Part shown: positions 49,611 to 58,931 of the stretch, piece after piece | Layout: each line of letters begins with the position of its first letter | Position numbering within the stretch: the first letter of the stretch is position 1 | NCBI GenBank assembly: GCA_003212925.1 | Contig: QCOL01000005.1 | Coordinates: 1-64,000 of the forward strand | Reading direction: 5' to 3' | DNA from: Pelagibacteraceae bacterium AG-430-P08 | GTDB lineage: Bacteria; Pseudomonadota; Alphaproteobacteria; Pelagibacterales; Pelagibacteraceae | Length of the DNA stretch: 64,000 nucleotides | Made by a program: the position numbers and the translations under genes | Notes under the pieces: generated by a model | Told to the model about the DNA's origin: nothing | Seen by the model: only the letters and a program-made list of their open reading frames with translations | Database searches by the model: none

Positions 49611-52269
49611 GTTAATTCTTAATTTTAAGTTTAAAGATTCAAAAAAAATAAAAGATCCCCAAAATTTTTTAGGTGGTAAGGGAGCAAATTTATCTGAAAT
49701 GGGAAGAATGGGTTTACCAGTACCTCCTGGTTTTACTATCTCAACAAAAGTATGCGAAATTTTTTATAAGGATAAAAAAAAATTAAATTCCAAATTAATT
49801 AGCCAAATAAAAAAAGAAATTAAAATAATAGAAAAAGATGTATCAAAAAAATTTGGAGATTTAAAAAATCCTCTTCTTTTATCAGTTCGATCTGGAGCAA
49901 GAGTTTCAATGCCAGGTATGATGGATACAATTTTGAATTTAGGACTAAATGACAAAACAGTTGTTGCTTTGGCTAAAAAAACATCTAATGGAAGATTTGC
50001 GAAAGATAGCTACAGAAGATTCATCCAGATGTACGGAAATGTAGTCATGGGTGTTGAAAGTTACAATTTTGAGGAATTGATAGAAAATTATAAGTTAACA
50101 AAAGGTGTATTGCTTGATACGGATCTCGATGAAGAGGATTGGGATGGTTTAATAAATGATTTTAAGAATGTAGTTAAAGAAAAGACTAGTAAAGATTTTC
50201 CTCAAGATGTTTATCATCAATTATTCGGGGCAATAAGTGCTGTATTTTTATCTTGGGAGAGCAAAAGAGCGAGAGTTTACAGAAAGTTGAATCAAATTCC
50301 TTCTGAATGGGGAACAGCTGTTAATGTTCAATCTATGGTTTTTGGAAATATGGGTAATGATTGTGCAACAGGAGTTGTCTTCACTAGAAACCCTTCAGAT
50401 GGGTCAAATGATATTTATGGAGAATATTTGATTAATGCTCAAGGAGAAGATGTTGTAGCTGGAACAAGAACTCCACAGTACATTACAAAGAAGGCGAGAA
50501 AAGAGGCAAAAGTTGATGACGCATCTATGGAAGAGTCGATGCCAGAAGTATATCACGAATTATATAAAATTTTAAAAAAACTAGAGAAACATTATAAGGA
50601 TATGCAAGATGTGGAATTTACTGTTGAAAGTAATAAACTTTGGATATTACAAACTCGATCTGGAAAAAGAACATCAAAATCAGCAGTAAAAATTGCTGTT
50701 GATATGGTTAGAGAAAAGTTAATCAATAAAAATGATGCTGTTTTAAGAGTTGATCCCAACTCTTTAGACACGCTTTTGCACCCTACTTTAGATGAGAAAA
50801 GTTCAATCAAAGTTATAGCAAACGGTCTACCGGCGTCTCCAGGTGCAGTAAGTGGAAAAGTAGTTTTCAGCTCAGAGGAGGCTGAAAGATTAAATGATAT
50901 GATGCAAGATACAATTTTAGTTAGAGTTGAAACTTCTCCAGAAGATATTCAAGGAATGCATGCTGCGAAGGGAATTTTAACTTCAAGAGGAGGTATGACT
51001 AGTCATGCTGCAGTTGTAGCTAGGGGAATGGGAAGACCTTGTGTTTCTGGTTCAAGTGAAATTGAAATTAATTACGATAAAAAAGTCTTTAAAACATCCT
51101 CGGCTGAGATCAAAGAAGGTGAAACAATTACTATTGACGGTTCTACGGGAAGAATAATTTTAGGTACAGTTCCAACTATAAAACCTGAGATATCAGGAGA
51201 TTTTTCAAAATTGATGAGCTGGGCTGATAAAATTAGAAAACTTAAAGTACGAACTAACTCTGAGACTCCTCTAGACACTAAAACAGCCAGAGATTTTGGT
51301 GCGGAGGGAATTGGACTTTGTAGGACCGAACATATGTTTTTTGATGAGGAAAGAATTTTGTCAGTACGAGAAATGATTTTATCAAAAACGCTAGATGATA
51401 GATCTAACGCTTTAAAAAAGATTCTACCGCATCAAAAAAAAGATTTTATGGAGATATTTAAGATTATGCATGGTCTTCCAGTTACAGTAAGATTATTAGA
51501 TCCACCATTACATGAATTTTTACCGAAATCTGATAAAGAAATTTCTGAAGTAGCTAATGTTGTTGGATCAGATAAAAAAGATATTGAAAGCAGGATTGAG
51601 GAACTTCATGAACAAAATCCAATGTTAGGACATAGAGGTTGTAGACTTGGCATTTCATTTCCTGAAATTTATGAGATGCAATGTAGAGCGATATTCGAGG
51701 CTCTTGCAGACTTAAAAAAAAACAAACAAAAATTTGCTTTTCCTGAGATAATGATTCCTTTAGTTTCTACTGAAGCCGAGATTAAAATAATGAAAGATTT
51801 AGTAATCAATACTGCAAGAAAAGTTCAAAAAGAAAATAAAACAAAAATTGAATTTCTTGTGGGTACAATGATTGAGTTACCTAGAGCAGCAATTAAGGCT
51901 GATGATATTGCGAAACATGCTGAATTCTTTAGTTTTGGCACAAATGATTTAACACAAACAACTTTTGGAATAAGTAGAGACGATAGCGGTAAATTTTTAA
52001 ATGATTATATAGATAATAAGATTTTTACTATTGATCCGTTTGTATCCATTGATGACGGAGTGAAAGATTTAGTCGAAATAGCGGTTTCTAAAGGAAAAAA
52101 ACAAAATAAAAAAATTAAGTTAGGTATATGTGGTGAACATGGTGGTGATCCAAGGAGTATTAAATTTTGTTCAAAAGTTGGGCTTAATTATGTTTCCTGT
52201 TCACCTTATAGAGTTCCAATAGCTAGATTAGCAGCGGCACAGGCTGAGCTCATGAAAAATAAAAATTAA
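49603..52269 (+). CDS. ppdK: pyruvate, phosphate dikinase
   Basis: PPDK interconverts pyruvate, ATP and phosphate with phosphoenolpyruvate, AMP and pyrophosphate. The 888-aa protein has the N-terminal ATP-grasp GGKGANLSEMGRMGLPVPPGFTI, the phosphohistidine swivel motif TSRGGMTSHAAVVARGMGRPCVSG near 462-485 and the C-terminal PEP-binding barrel (FSFGTNDLTQTTFGISRDD, GICGEHGGDPRSI). It can run gluconeogenically or act as a reversible pyruvate kinase substitute, which fits the gap-pgk-fba cluster. Confidence 0.97.
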   Translation: MNKLILNFKFKDSKKIKDPQNFLGGKGANLSEMGRMGLPVPPGFTISTKVCEIFYKDKKKLNSKLISQIKKEIKIIEKDVSKKFGDLKNPLLLSVRSGARVSMPGMMDTILNLGLNDKTVVALAKKTSNGRFAKDSYRRFIQMYGNVVMGVESYNFEELIENYKLTKGVLLDTDLDEEDWDGLINDFKNVVKEKTSKDFPQDVYHQLFGAISAVFLSWESKRARVYRKLNQIPSEWGTAVNVQSMVFGNMGNDCATGVVFTRNPSDGSNDIYGEYLINAQGEDVVAGTRTPQYITKKARKEAKVDDASMEESMPEVYHELYKILKKLEKHYKDMQDVEFTVESNKLWILQTRSGKRTSKSAVKIAVDMVREKLINKNDAVLRVDPNSLDTLLHPTLDEKSSIKVIANGLPASPGAVSGKVVFSSEEAERLNDMMQDTILVRVETSPEDIQGMHAAKGILTSRGGMTSHAAVVARGMGRPCVSGSSEIEINYDKKVFKTSSAEIKEGETITIDGSTGRIILGTVPTIKPEISGDFSKLMSWADKIRKLKVRTNSETPLDTKTARDFGAEGIGLCRTEHMFFDEERILSVREMILSKTLDDRSNALKKILPHQKKDFMEIFKIMHGLPVTVRLLDPPLHEFLPKSDKEISEVANVVGSDKKDIESRIEELHEQNPMLGHRGCRLGISFPEIYEMQCRAIFEALADLKKNKQKFAFPEIMIPLVSTEAEIKIMKDLVINTARKVQKENKTKIEFLVGTMIELPRAAIKADDIAKHAEFFSFGTNDLTQTTFGISRDDSGKFLNDYIDNKIFTIDPFVSIDDGVKDLVEIAVSKGKKQNKKIKLGICGEHGGDPRSIKFCSKVGLNYVSCSPYRVPIARLAAAQAELMKNKN

Positions 52270-52283
52270 AAAAATCAAATAAT

Positions 52284-53117
52284 CTAGATTTCTAGTTTGA
52301 AATCTATAGCTGGGGCACTCTGAGTAATGCTCCCAATTGAAATTCTATCTACCCCGGTCATAGCAACAGATTTTACAGTTTTAAGATTTATATTCCCTGA
52401 AGCTTCTGTCTCGTAATATTTTTTAACAAGTTTTACACCTGCTCTAAGATTTTTAATACTCATATTATCAAACAAAATAGTATTAAATTTAAGACCAATA
52501 ATCTTTTTCAGTTGCTTTAAATTATCAACTTCAACGGTAATTTTTTTTCCTTTTTTATTTTTTATTGCCAATAAAACTAATTCTTTTATATCATAACTAG
52601 CGATATGATTATCTTTAATCAAAAATTCATCACTTAAATTAAATCTATGATTTGTACCGCCTCCCAATTTAACTGCGTATTTTTGAATAACTCTATAATT
52701 TGGTAAAGTTTTTCTGGTACAGCAAATTTTGCATTTTTTTCCAGCTAGTTTTACAAATTGATTTGTTTTTGTAGCTATTCCAGAAATATGAGATAAAAAA
52801 TTTAAAGCAACCCTTTCTGCAATCATTATAGAATTAGCTTTACCTTTAATTACTGCTATTACAGAATTTTTTTTGACTTTGGACCCATCTTTTTTTTTTA
52901 ATATAAACTTAACTTTTTTGTCAACTTGCTTAAAAGACTGTTTTACAAAAAGTAAACCTGCAACGACTGCTTTTTGATTAGAAATTATTTTTGCCTCAAT
53001 AATTTTGTTATTATTTAGGAGGTTAGATGTTATGTCTCCATAAGGATACAAATCTTCAGTTAGAGCAAGTTTTACTCTATCTTTAATAAAAGTTTCACTT
53101 AATTTAATTTTTGACAC
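52284..53117 (-). CDS. nadC: quinolinate phosphoribosyltransferase (decarboxylating)
   Basis: NadC turns quinolinate and PRPP into nicotinate mononucleotide. The 277-aa protein has LTEDLYPYGDITSNLL near the N terminus, AERVALNFLSHISGIATKTNQFV, the RKTLPNYRVIQKYAVKLGGGTNHRFNLSDEFLIKDNH active-site segment and ILFDNMSIKNLR. It lies six bases downstream of nadA. No nadB or aspartate dehydrogenase gene is seen in the window, so the source of iminoaspartate is elsewhere. Confidence 0.95.
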   Translation of the reverse strand: MSKIKLSETFIKDRVKLALTEDLYPYGDITSNLLNNNKIIEAKIISNQKAVVAGLLFVKQSFKQVDKKVKFILKKKDGSKVKKNSVIAVIKGKANSIMIAERVALNFLSHISGIATKTNQFVKLAGKKCKICCTRKTLPNYRVIQKYAVKLGGGTNHRFNLSDEFLIKDNHIASYDIKELVLLAIKNKKGKKITVEVDNLKQLKKIIGLKFNTILFDNMSIKNLRAGVKLVKKYYETEASGNINLKTVKSVAMTGVDRISIGSITQSAPAIDFKLEI

Positions 53118-53123
53118 AAAGTG

Positions 53124-54119
53124 TTATCTACCAATAGCAACCATTTTTTCTACTGACAATCTAGCTTTATCAATTGTTTCTTGGTCCATGAAAATTTCAC
53201 CAGTTTCATTCTCTAAACAGTCTAAAATTTTTGGCAAAGTGATTTTTTTCATATGCGGACACATATTGCATGGTCTTATAAATTCAACGTTTGGATTTTC
53301 AACCTGAATGTTATCACTCATTGAACATTCAGTTACCATCATTACTTTTTTAGGTTGATTATTTTTAACATAATTAATCATTCCTGATGTTGATCCTGCA
53401 AAATCACTTGCTTTAATAACTTCTGGTGGACACTCTGGATGTGCAATTATTTTAATTCCAGGATTATTTTTCCTTATACTCTTAATCTCATTTTCGTTGA
53501 ATTGATCATGAACAATACAAATTCCTTTCCATGAGATAATTTCAACATCGGTTTGTGAGGCAACATATTTTGCTAAATAGTCGTCAGGTAAAAAAATAAC
53601 TTTTTTCACACCTAATGATTTAACAATTTTAACTGCATTAGCAGATGTACAACACACATCTGTTTCAGCTTTTACATCAGCAGATGTATTTACATACGAG
53701 ACAACAGGAACTCCTGGATATTTTTCTTTTAACAATCTGACATCTTTACCCGTTATTGACGAGGATAATGAACAACCTGCTTTCATGTCTGGTAATAAAA
53801 CCTTTTTATTTGGACTCATTAATTTCGCAGTCTCAGCCATAAAGTGAACTCCAGCCATAACAATTATATCTGCTGAAGTTTTTGATGCTTCAACAGCAAG
53901 GGCTAAAGAGTCTGCAGAAAAATCCGCAATACCGTGATAAATTTCTGGAGTTTGATAATTATGAGCAAGTATTACTGCATTTTTCTCTTTTTTTAATTTA
54001 TTAATTTTATGAATATAAGGAGCATGTATTGCCCATTCAATCTCAGGCATAACCTTTGAAATTTTCTTATAAATTGGATCAGTTGCCAATTTTACTTTTT
54101 GATTAAATTCCATAAACAA
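53124..54119 (-). CDS. nadA: quinolinate synthase
   Basis: NadA is the [4Fe-4S] enzyme that makes quinolinate from iminoaspartate and DHAP. The 331-aa protein has AVILAHNYQTPEIYHGIADFSADSLALA, VMAGVHFMAETAKLMSP, YVNTSADVKAETDVCCTSANAVKIV and the C-terminal cluster region RPCNMCPHMKKITL; three Cys can serve as cluster ligands. The alternative ATG two codons in (MEFNQ) is equally possible as the start. It is followed by nadC. Confidence 0.95.
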   Translation of the reverse strand: MFMEFNQKVKLATDPIYKKISKVMPEIEWAIHAPYIHKINKLKKEKNAVILAHNYQTPEIYHGIADFSADSLALAVEASKTSADIIVMAGVHFMAETAKLMSPNKKVLLPDMKAGCSLSSSITGKDVRLLKEKYPGVPVVSYVNTSADVKAETDVCCTSANAVKIVKSLGVKKVIFLPDDYLAKYVASQTDVEIISWKGICIVHDQFNENEIKSIRKNNPGIKIIAHPECPPEVIKASDFAGSTSGMINYVKNNQPKKVMMVTECSMSDNIQVENPNVEFIRPCNMCPHMKKITLPKILDCLENETGEIFMDQETIDKARLSVEKMVAIGR

Positions 54120-54170
54120 AATTTATCAATTTGAAACCTACTTGTCATTGATTTAATGTGGGTCATATTT

Positions 54171-54256
54171 GCGGCCATGCTGAAATTGGTAGACAGGCAC
54201 GGTTGAGGGCCGTGTGGACCTAGTCCATGAGAGTTCGAGTCTCTCTGGCCGCACCA
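54171..54256 (+). tRNA. tRNA-Leu (GAG)
   Basis: An 86-nt class II tRNA: acceptor GCGGCCA pairing with TGGCCGC, D arm TGGTAGACAGGCA, anticodon stem CACGG/CCGTG with loop TTGAGGG (anticodon GAG), a long variable arm, T arm GAGTTCGAGTCTC and encoded CCA. The long variable arm and anticodon identify Leu, reading CUC/CUU. It is divergent to nadA and ends five bases before ygfZ, which converges on it. Confidence 0.95.
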
Positions 54257-54261
54257 GAAAA

Positions 54262-55149
54262 TTAAATCTTTAGCCATTCAGGTATAAATATTTTAAATGA
54301 TCCATTTTTACTTTTTAAAGTAAGGTCTTTATTAAAATTTTCATTAGAAAATTTTATCAAAGCAAACGGATACTCTTCGTTTATCAAAATTTTTCCAATT
54401 TCAATTTGATTACAATATACCGTTTCATCTTCATCAAGCTTTCCATCAATTATCTCAACCGGCAATAACCTCTTAGAAAGTTTATTTTTAAGTTTAATTC
54501 TAGCAGTATTTTCTTGTCCTACGTAACATCCTTTTTTAAAATCAATACCATTTAGTTCTTCGAAATTACATTCAATACCGAATAATTTATTTTTTAGTTT
54601 ATTTAAATTCTTTGGAACAATCCCAAGCTTATGACTTTGATGATAATAGTCCTCAATTTTATCATCTTTTAATTCAAGTTTTTTAAGAGACAAATAAAGC
54701 TTTTCTAAATTAATAATTAATCTAGCACCTAAATTTTTATTTCTTGGATCAAGAACTATTGGATCTTCTCTATATCTCATAGTAAAACCAAGAATATCTT
54801 TTGAGCCATCTATTGATAAATATTTTTCATAACCAAAACTTGCAACAACAAATTCATTGCTAAGATTAAGGATTTCTACTTTTGATCTTATTTTATATAA
54901 ATTTAACTGTTTCAATATTTCCTCAGATTGAGACTTTTCACAATCAATAAAAAAACCTGACTTATGCTTTACAACAATAAATTCATAAAGAAACTTGCCT
55001 TGAGGGGTTAATAATGAAGCAAAACAACTTGAATTGTTGGTTACTTTATTAATGTCGTTACTGATTAAATTTTGCAAGAAGTCTCTAGCGTCCTGGCCAT
55101 TTACATAAAGTATGGCTCTATCTTTTAATATATAAACGCTATTATTCAT
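54262..55149 (-). CDS. ygfZ: tRNA-modifying/Fe-S assembly folate-binding protein YgfZ
   Basis: The GcvT-fold protein has the signature FKKGCYVGQENTARIKLKNKLSKRLLP, with the conserved KGCY.GQE and its redox-sensitive Cys. YgfZ/IBA57 helps assemble or repair certain [4Fe-4S] enzymes in a folate-dependent way. I choose the ATG at 55149 (MNNSVYILKDRAILYVNGQDARDF) because the track's extra 21 residues overlap the divergent dihydroorotase gene and show no family similarity. That gives 295 aa. Confidence 0.87.
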   Translation of the reverse strand: MNNSVYILKDRAILYVNGQDARDFLQNLISNDINKVTNNSSCFASLLTPQGKFLYEFIVVKHKSGFFIDCEKSQSEEILKQLNLYKIRSKVEILNLSNEFVVASFGYEKYLSIDGSKDILGFTMRYREDPIVLDPRNKNLGARLIINLEKLYLSLKKLELKDDKIEDYYHQSHKLGIVPKNLNKLKNKLFGIECNFEELNGIDFKKGCYVGQENTARIKLKNKLSKRLLPVEIIDGKLDEDETVYCNQIEIGKILINEEYPFALIKFSNENFNKDLTLKSKNGSFKIFIPEWLKI

Positions 55150-55192
55150 ATTTGATTGCTCGTAAAATTTAATATAATAACTTTTTTCATAA

Positions 55193-56500
55193 ATGTTAGA
55201 TCTAATAATCAAAAATGGGCAATGTTATATCAATGGAAAACTAGAGGATAATGATATTGCTGTTAAAGATGGTAAAATATTAAAAATTGGTCAAATATCA
55301 GAAGAGGCAAAAGAAGTCTATGATGCTAAAAATAAAATTACCTTACCTGGCTGTATAGATACTCAGACCCATTTCAGGGAACCGGGTTCTACAGACACAG
55401 AGGATCTTCACTCTGGAAGTAGAGCAGCAGTAGCTGGAGGAATTACAGCAGTATTTGAAATGCCGAACACCAACCCTCCAACCTCAAACTTAAAAGAATT
55501 TCAAAGAAAATTGGATCTTGCAAAAAACAGAATGTATTGCAATTATGCTTTCTATTTCGGTGCAACAGCAGGTAACATTAGTCAACTCGCTGAGTTAAAA
55601 AATTTAGAGGGCTGTTGTGGTATCAAATTGTTTGTAGGTTCCTCAACAGGTAATCTTTTGGTAGCACTAGAGGAGGATATTGATAAAGTTTTTCAAAATA
55701 GTTCAAAGGTAGTAGCAGTCCACTCAGAGGATGAAGAAATCTTAAACAAGAATAAAAAATTGATTAAAAATGGTGATGTGCACTCCCATCCTGTTTGGAG
55801 AAGTGAGGAATGTGCAATTTCTTCGACAAGAAGAATAGTTAGACTTGCAAAAAAATATAATAAGAAAGCGCATGTACTTCATATTACTACTAAACAAGAA
55901 GTAGATTTTTTATCTCAACATAAAGGTAATATTACTTTTGAAATTACGCCACAACACTTAACAATTTATGCACCTGATTGTTACGATAGGCTTGGAACTT
56001 ACGCACAGATGAACCCACCTATCAGAGACAAGTCTCACTATGATCGATTGTGGTATGCAGTAAGAAATAATTTAAATGATACAATTGGCTCAGATCACGC
56101 ACCACATCTAAAAGAAAATAAAGACAAAGAATATCCTAATTCTCCATCAGGTATGCCGGGTGTTCAAACGCTTATGCCTGTAATGTTAGATCATGTTAAT
56201 CATGGAAAATTATCACTCAATCAATTAATAAATCTGGTATGCGAAAATCCAATAAAAATATTTGGGATACAGAACAAAGGATTCATTAAAGAGGGATTTG
56301 ATGCTGACTTTACTATTGTTGATATGAACAAGAAAATAACAATTAAAAATGAAAATATAGAAAGTAAATGTGGATGGTCACCTTTTAATGATGTTGAGTT
56401 TAAAGGAACACCTGTTGCAACAATAATTTCTGGTAAAATAAAGATGAAGGATGGAAAGATTTTAGGTGAGCCTGAGGGCACCCCTTTAAAATTTAGTTAA
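55193..56500 (+). CDS. pyrC: dihydroorotase (class I), with an atypical metal-site motif
   Basis: The 435-aa amidohydrolase matches the class I dihydroorotase family: the start strand LIIKNGQ, PGCIDTQTHFREPGSTDTEDL, GGITAVFEMPNTNPPTS, the carboxylated lysine in CGIKLFVGSSTGNLLV, AVHSEDEEIL, HVLHITTKQE and GSDHAPH with the catalytic Asp. The first His of the usual DxHxH is replaced by Gln (D56-T-Q58-T-H60). A similar Gln variant occurs, to my recollection, in other alphaproteobacterial dihydroorotases. It forms or opens dihydroorotate in pyrimidine synthesis. A hydantoinase-like role is an alternative. Confidence 0.83.
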   Translation: MLDLIIKNGQCYINGKLEDNDIAVKDGKILKIGQISEEAKEVYDAKNKITLPGCIDTQTHFREPGSTDTEDLHSGSRAAVAGGITAVFEMPNTNPPTSNLKEFQRKLDLAKNRMYCNYAFYFGATAGNISQLAELKNLEGCCGIKLFVGSSTGNLLVALEEDIDKVFQNSSKVVAVHSEDEEILNKNKKLIKNGDVHSHPVWRSEECAISSTRRIVRLAKKYNKKAHVLHITTKQEVDFLSQHKGNITFEITPQHLTIYAPDCYDRLGTYAQMNPPIRDKSHYDRLWYAVRNNLNDTIGSDHAPHLKENKDKEYPNSPSGMPGVQTLMPVMLDHVNHGKLSLNQLINLVCENPIKIFGIQNKGFIKEGFDADFTIVDMNKKITIKNENIESKCGWSPFNDVEFKGTPVATIISGKIKMKDGKILGEPEGTPLKFS

Positions 56501-56825
56501 TTTTTACAGTAAAACTATTAACTAGTATAACACCAATAACTATAAGGAATAATCCAGCAATAGCTTGCCAAGCCAAAGTTTGTTTAAAAAAGAAATATCC
56601 AAGTAAAGCTATTGTAAATACTCCAAGTCCGCTCCAAGTGGCATAAACAATTGCTATTGGTAGTTTATCCATAACAAAAGTCATCAAATAGAAAGACACC
56701 AAATAGAATATTGTTAGACAAACAGTTGGAATAATCTTGGTAAAATTTTGTGAAACTGGCAACAACATAGTTCCTGCTACTTCACACAATATAGCAATAA
56801 GTAAAAAAGAATATGTTTTAACCAT
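56493..56825 (-). CDS. small multidrug resistance (SMR) family transporter
   Basis: The protein has four transmembrane helices, the SMR size (110 aa from the ATG at 56825), the conserved charged residue in ILCEVAGTMLL of helix 1 (equivalent of E14 of EmrE) and helix 3/4 sequence AIVYATWSGLGVFTIALLGYFFFKQTL. The start MVKTYSF is preferred to the track's upstream ATG, which lies within prpE. SMR proteins exchange protons for cationic compounds; some act on guanidinium. The substrate is unknown. It overlaps prpE by eight bases and pyrC by eight bases. Confidence 0.88.
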   Translation of the reverse strand: MVKTYSFLLIAILCEVAGTMLLPVSQNFTKIIPTVCLTIFYLVSFYLMTFVMDKLPIAIVYATWSGLGVFTIALLGYFFFKQTLAWQAIAGLFLIVIGVILVNSFTVKIN

Positions 56826-58719
56826 TATTAAGTATTTTATTATCAATCAAGTCTTGTTTGATCTCATCAAGAATTGCCGGATCATCAATTGTTGGAGGCA
56901 TTTTATATTCAACACTATCAGCAATTTTTCTAATTGTTCCTCTTAAGATTTTTCCAGATCTTGTTTTAGGAAGTCTTTTAATAACAATTGCAACTTTAAA
57001 TGCAGCCACAGGACCAATTTTATCTCTAACCATTTGAATACATTCTTTGGAAATTGTCTCGTTATCTTTATCAACTCCAGCTTTTAAAACTATTAATCCA
57101 ATTGGTAATTGTCCTTTTAATTTATCTGCAATACCAAGAACTGCACACTCAGCTACTGATTGATGCTCTGACAAAACTTCTTCAATAGCACCAGTTGACA
57201 ATCTATGGCCAGCAACATTTATGATGTCATCAGTTCTAGACATAATCCAGATATAGCCATCCTCATCAATATGACCTGCATCATAAGTTTGATAATAACC
57301 ATCGTAGTTTGACATATAATTTTCTTTGTATCTTTGATCTGCATTCCAAAGAGTTGGAAATGTACCAGGAGGTAAGGGCAATTTAACTACAATATCTCCC
57401 ATTTCGTTTGGTTTAGCTAAAGATTGATCTGACTTAATAATTTTTACATCATATCCTGGCACTGCTTTACAGGCTGAACCATATTTTGTTTTCATCATTT
57501 CAATTCCTGTGCAATTTGAGCTTATTGCCCAACTTGTTTCAGTTTGCCACCAATGGTCTATTACTGGAACTTTTAATAAATTTTCTGCCCATTTGATTGT
57601 ATCGGGATCTGCTCTTTCTCCTGCAAGAAATAAACTTTCAAAACTACTCAAATCGTATTTAGAGAAGAATTTTCCATCAGGATCTTCTTTTTTAATTGCT
57701 CTAAATGCAGTTGGTGCGGTAAATAAAGATTTTACTTTATAATCAGAAATGATTTTCCAGAAAGCCCCTGCATCAGGTGTGCCTACAGGTTTACCCTCAA
57801 ACAAAACTGTTGTGCACCCTTTAAATAAAGGAGCGTAAACAATGTAAGAGTGACCTACAATCCAACCAATATCACTAGCTGACCACCAAATATCTCCTTC
57901 ATCAATGTTGTAGATATTTTTCATTGTCCATTTCAAAGCTACTATGTGACCTCCAATATCTCTTACAATTCCTTTGGGTGTTCCTGTTGTGCCTGAGGTA
58001 TAAAGTATGTAAGCAAACTCATTTGAATTCATCTTTACACATTCAGTATCTTTTGCATCAGCTAGTGCCTCGTCCCAACTAATTTCAGTGGGTGCATTTA
58101 ATTTAGCCTCATGACCTTTTCTTTGAAATAAAATCATCTTACTTATCTTATGACTTGCTAGTTTGACTGCTTCATCTACTAATGGCTTGTATTCAACCGT
58201 CCTACCTGGCTCAAAACCACATGATGCTGTGACTAGAATTTTAGCTTTGCTGTCATCTATTCTGCTTGCAAGTTCATTTGATGCAAATCCTCCAAAAACA
58301 ACCGAGTGTATTGCTCCAATTCTTCCACAAGCAAGCATTGCAATGACTGCTTCAGGGATCATTGGCATATAAATTATAACTCTATCACCCTTACCAACGC
58401 CTTGATTTTTTAAAGCACCGGCAAATTTAGAAACTTTTGATCTTAATTCCTCATATGTTAGCTTACTTTTGTTACCTGTGATGGGACTATCATAAATTAG
58501 TGCGGTTTTTTTACCTTGACCCTTATCAATGTGAATATCTAATGCATTGTAGCAAGTGTTTGTAACTCCGTCCTCAAACCATTTGTAGAAAGGAGGGTTT
58601 GACTTGTTTAAAATTTTTGTGGGTTTTTTAAACCAAAATATATCGTCAGATGCCTCTCTCCAGAAATTCTCTGGATCTTCAATTGATTTTCTATAAATTT
58701 CCTTGAATTTATCTGACAT
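56818..58719 (-). CDS. prpE: propionyl-CoA synthetase
   Basis: The 633-aa acyl-CoA ligase has the AMP-binding motif YILYTSGTTGTPKGIVRDIGGH, WWSASDIGWIVGHSYIVYAPLF, HWWQTETSWAI and the C-terminal PKTRSGKILRGTI with the acetylatable lysine. The N-terminal region (SNPPFYKWFEDGVTNTCYNALDIHI) and the RDIGG/SDIGWIVGHSY stretch match PrpE more closely than acetyl-CoA synthetase, though acetate could also be used. No 2-methylcitrate genes are near it. A 212-bp intergenic region separates it from the divergent proteorhodopsin gene. Confidence 0.87.
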   Translation of the reverse strand: MSDKFKEIYRKSIEDPENFWREASDDIFWFKKPTKILNKSNPPFYKWFEDGVTNTCYNALDIHIDKGQGKKTALIYDSPITGNKSKLTYEELRSKVSKFAGALKNQGVGKGDRVIIYMPMIPEAVIAMLACGRIGAIHSVVFGGFASNELASRIDDSKAKILVTASCGFEPGRTVEYKPLVDEAVKLASHKISKMILFQRKGHEAKLNAPTEISWDEALADAKDTECVKMNSNEFAYILYTSGTTGTPKGIVRDIGGHIVALKWTMKNIYNIDEGDIWWSASDIGWIVGHSYIVYAPLFKGCTTVLFEGKPVGTPDAGAFWKIISDYKVKSLFTAPTAFRAIKKEDPDGKFFSKYDLSSFESLFLAGERADPDTIKWAENLLKVPVIDHWWQTETSWAISSNCTGIEMMKTKYGSACKAVPGYDVKIIKSDQSLAKPNEMGDIVVKLPLPPGTFPTLWNADQRYKENYMSNYDGYYQTYDAGHIDEDGYIWIMSRTDDIINVAGHRLSTGAIEEVLSEHQSVAECAVLGIADKLKGQLPIGLIVLKAGVDKDNETISKECIQMVRDKIGPVAAFKVAIVIKRLPKTRSGKILRGTIRKIADSVEYKMPPTIDDPAILDEIKQDLIDNKILNNG

Positions 58720-58865
58720 AGTTAAAGTTGATTCGTTAGTTAATTTATTGTGGTTTTTAAATCACAAATTGTATTTAATTTTAAAAAACGAGTAAAATCA
58801 ATGTAAATTAATGACAATTATGTCTTCTATTAAGTGATTTTATTTGGTATTTAACCACAACTTTT

Positions 58866-58901
58866 GCTTAGGGAAGCCTAAGCTTAGTTTATATAAACTA
58901 A
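58866..58901 (+). promoter_or_regulatory. tandem hairpin/palindrome in the proteorhodopsin upstream region
   Basis: A perfect 7-bp hairpin GCTTAGG-GAAG-CCTAAGC (58866-58883) abuts a perfect 18-base palindrome TTAGTTTATATAAACTAA (58884-58901), which ends 30 bases before the ATG. The palindrome contains TATATAA and could be an operator over a -10 element, or a structured 5' leader. The function is inferred from position only. Confidence 0.5.
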
Positions 58902-58918
58902 AGTAAAAACTAACTAAA

Positions 58919-58925
58919 GAGGGAG
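58919..58925 (+). promoter_or_regulatory. strong Shine-Dalgarno site before proteorhodopsin
   Basis: GAGGGAG lies six bases before the ATG. It is one of only two strong ribosome binding sites I noticed in the window and agrees with proteorhodopsin being abundant in SAR11 cells. Confidence 0.8.
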
Positions 58926-58931
58926 TTTTTT

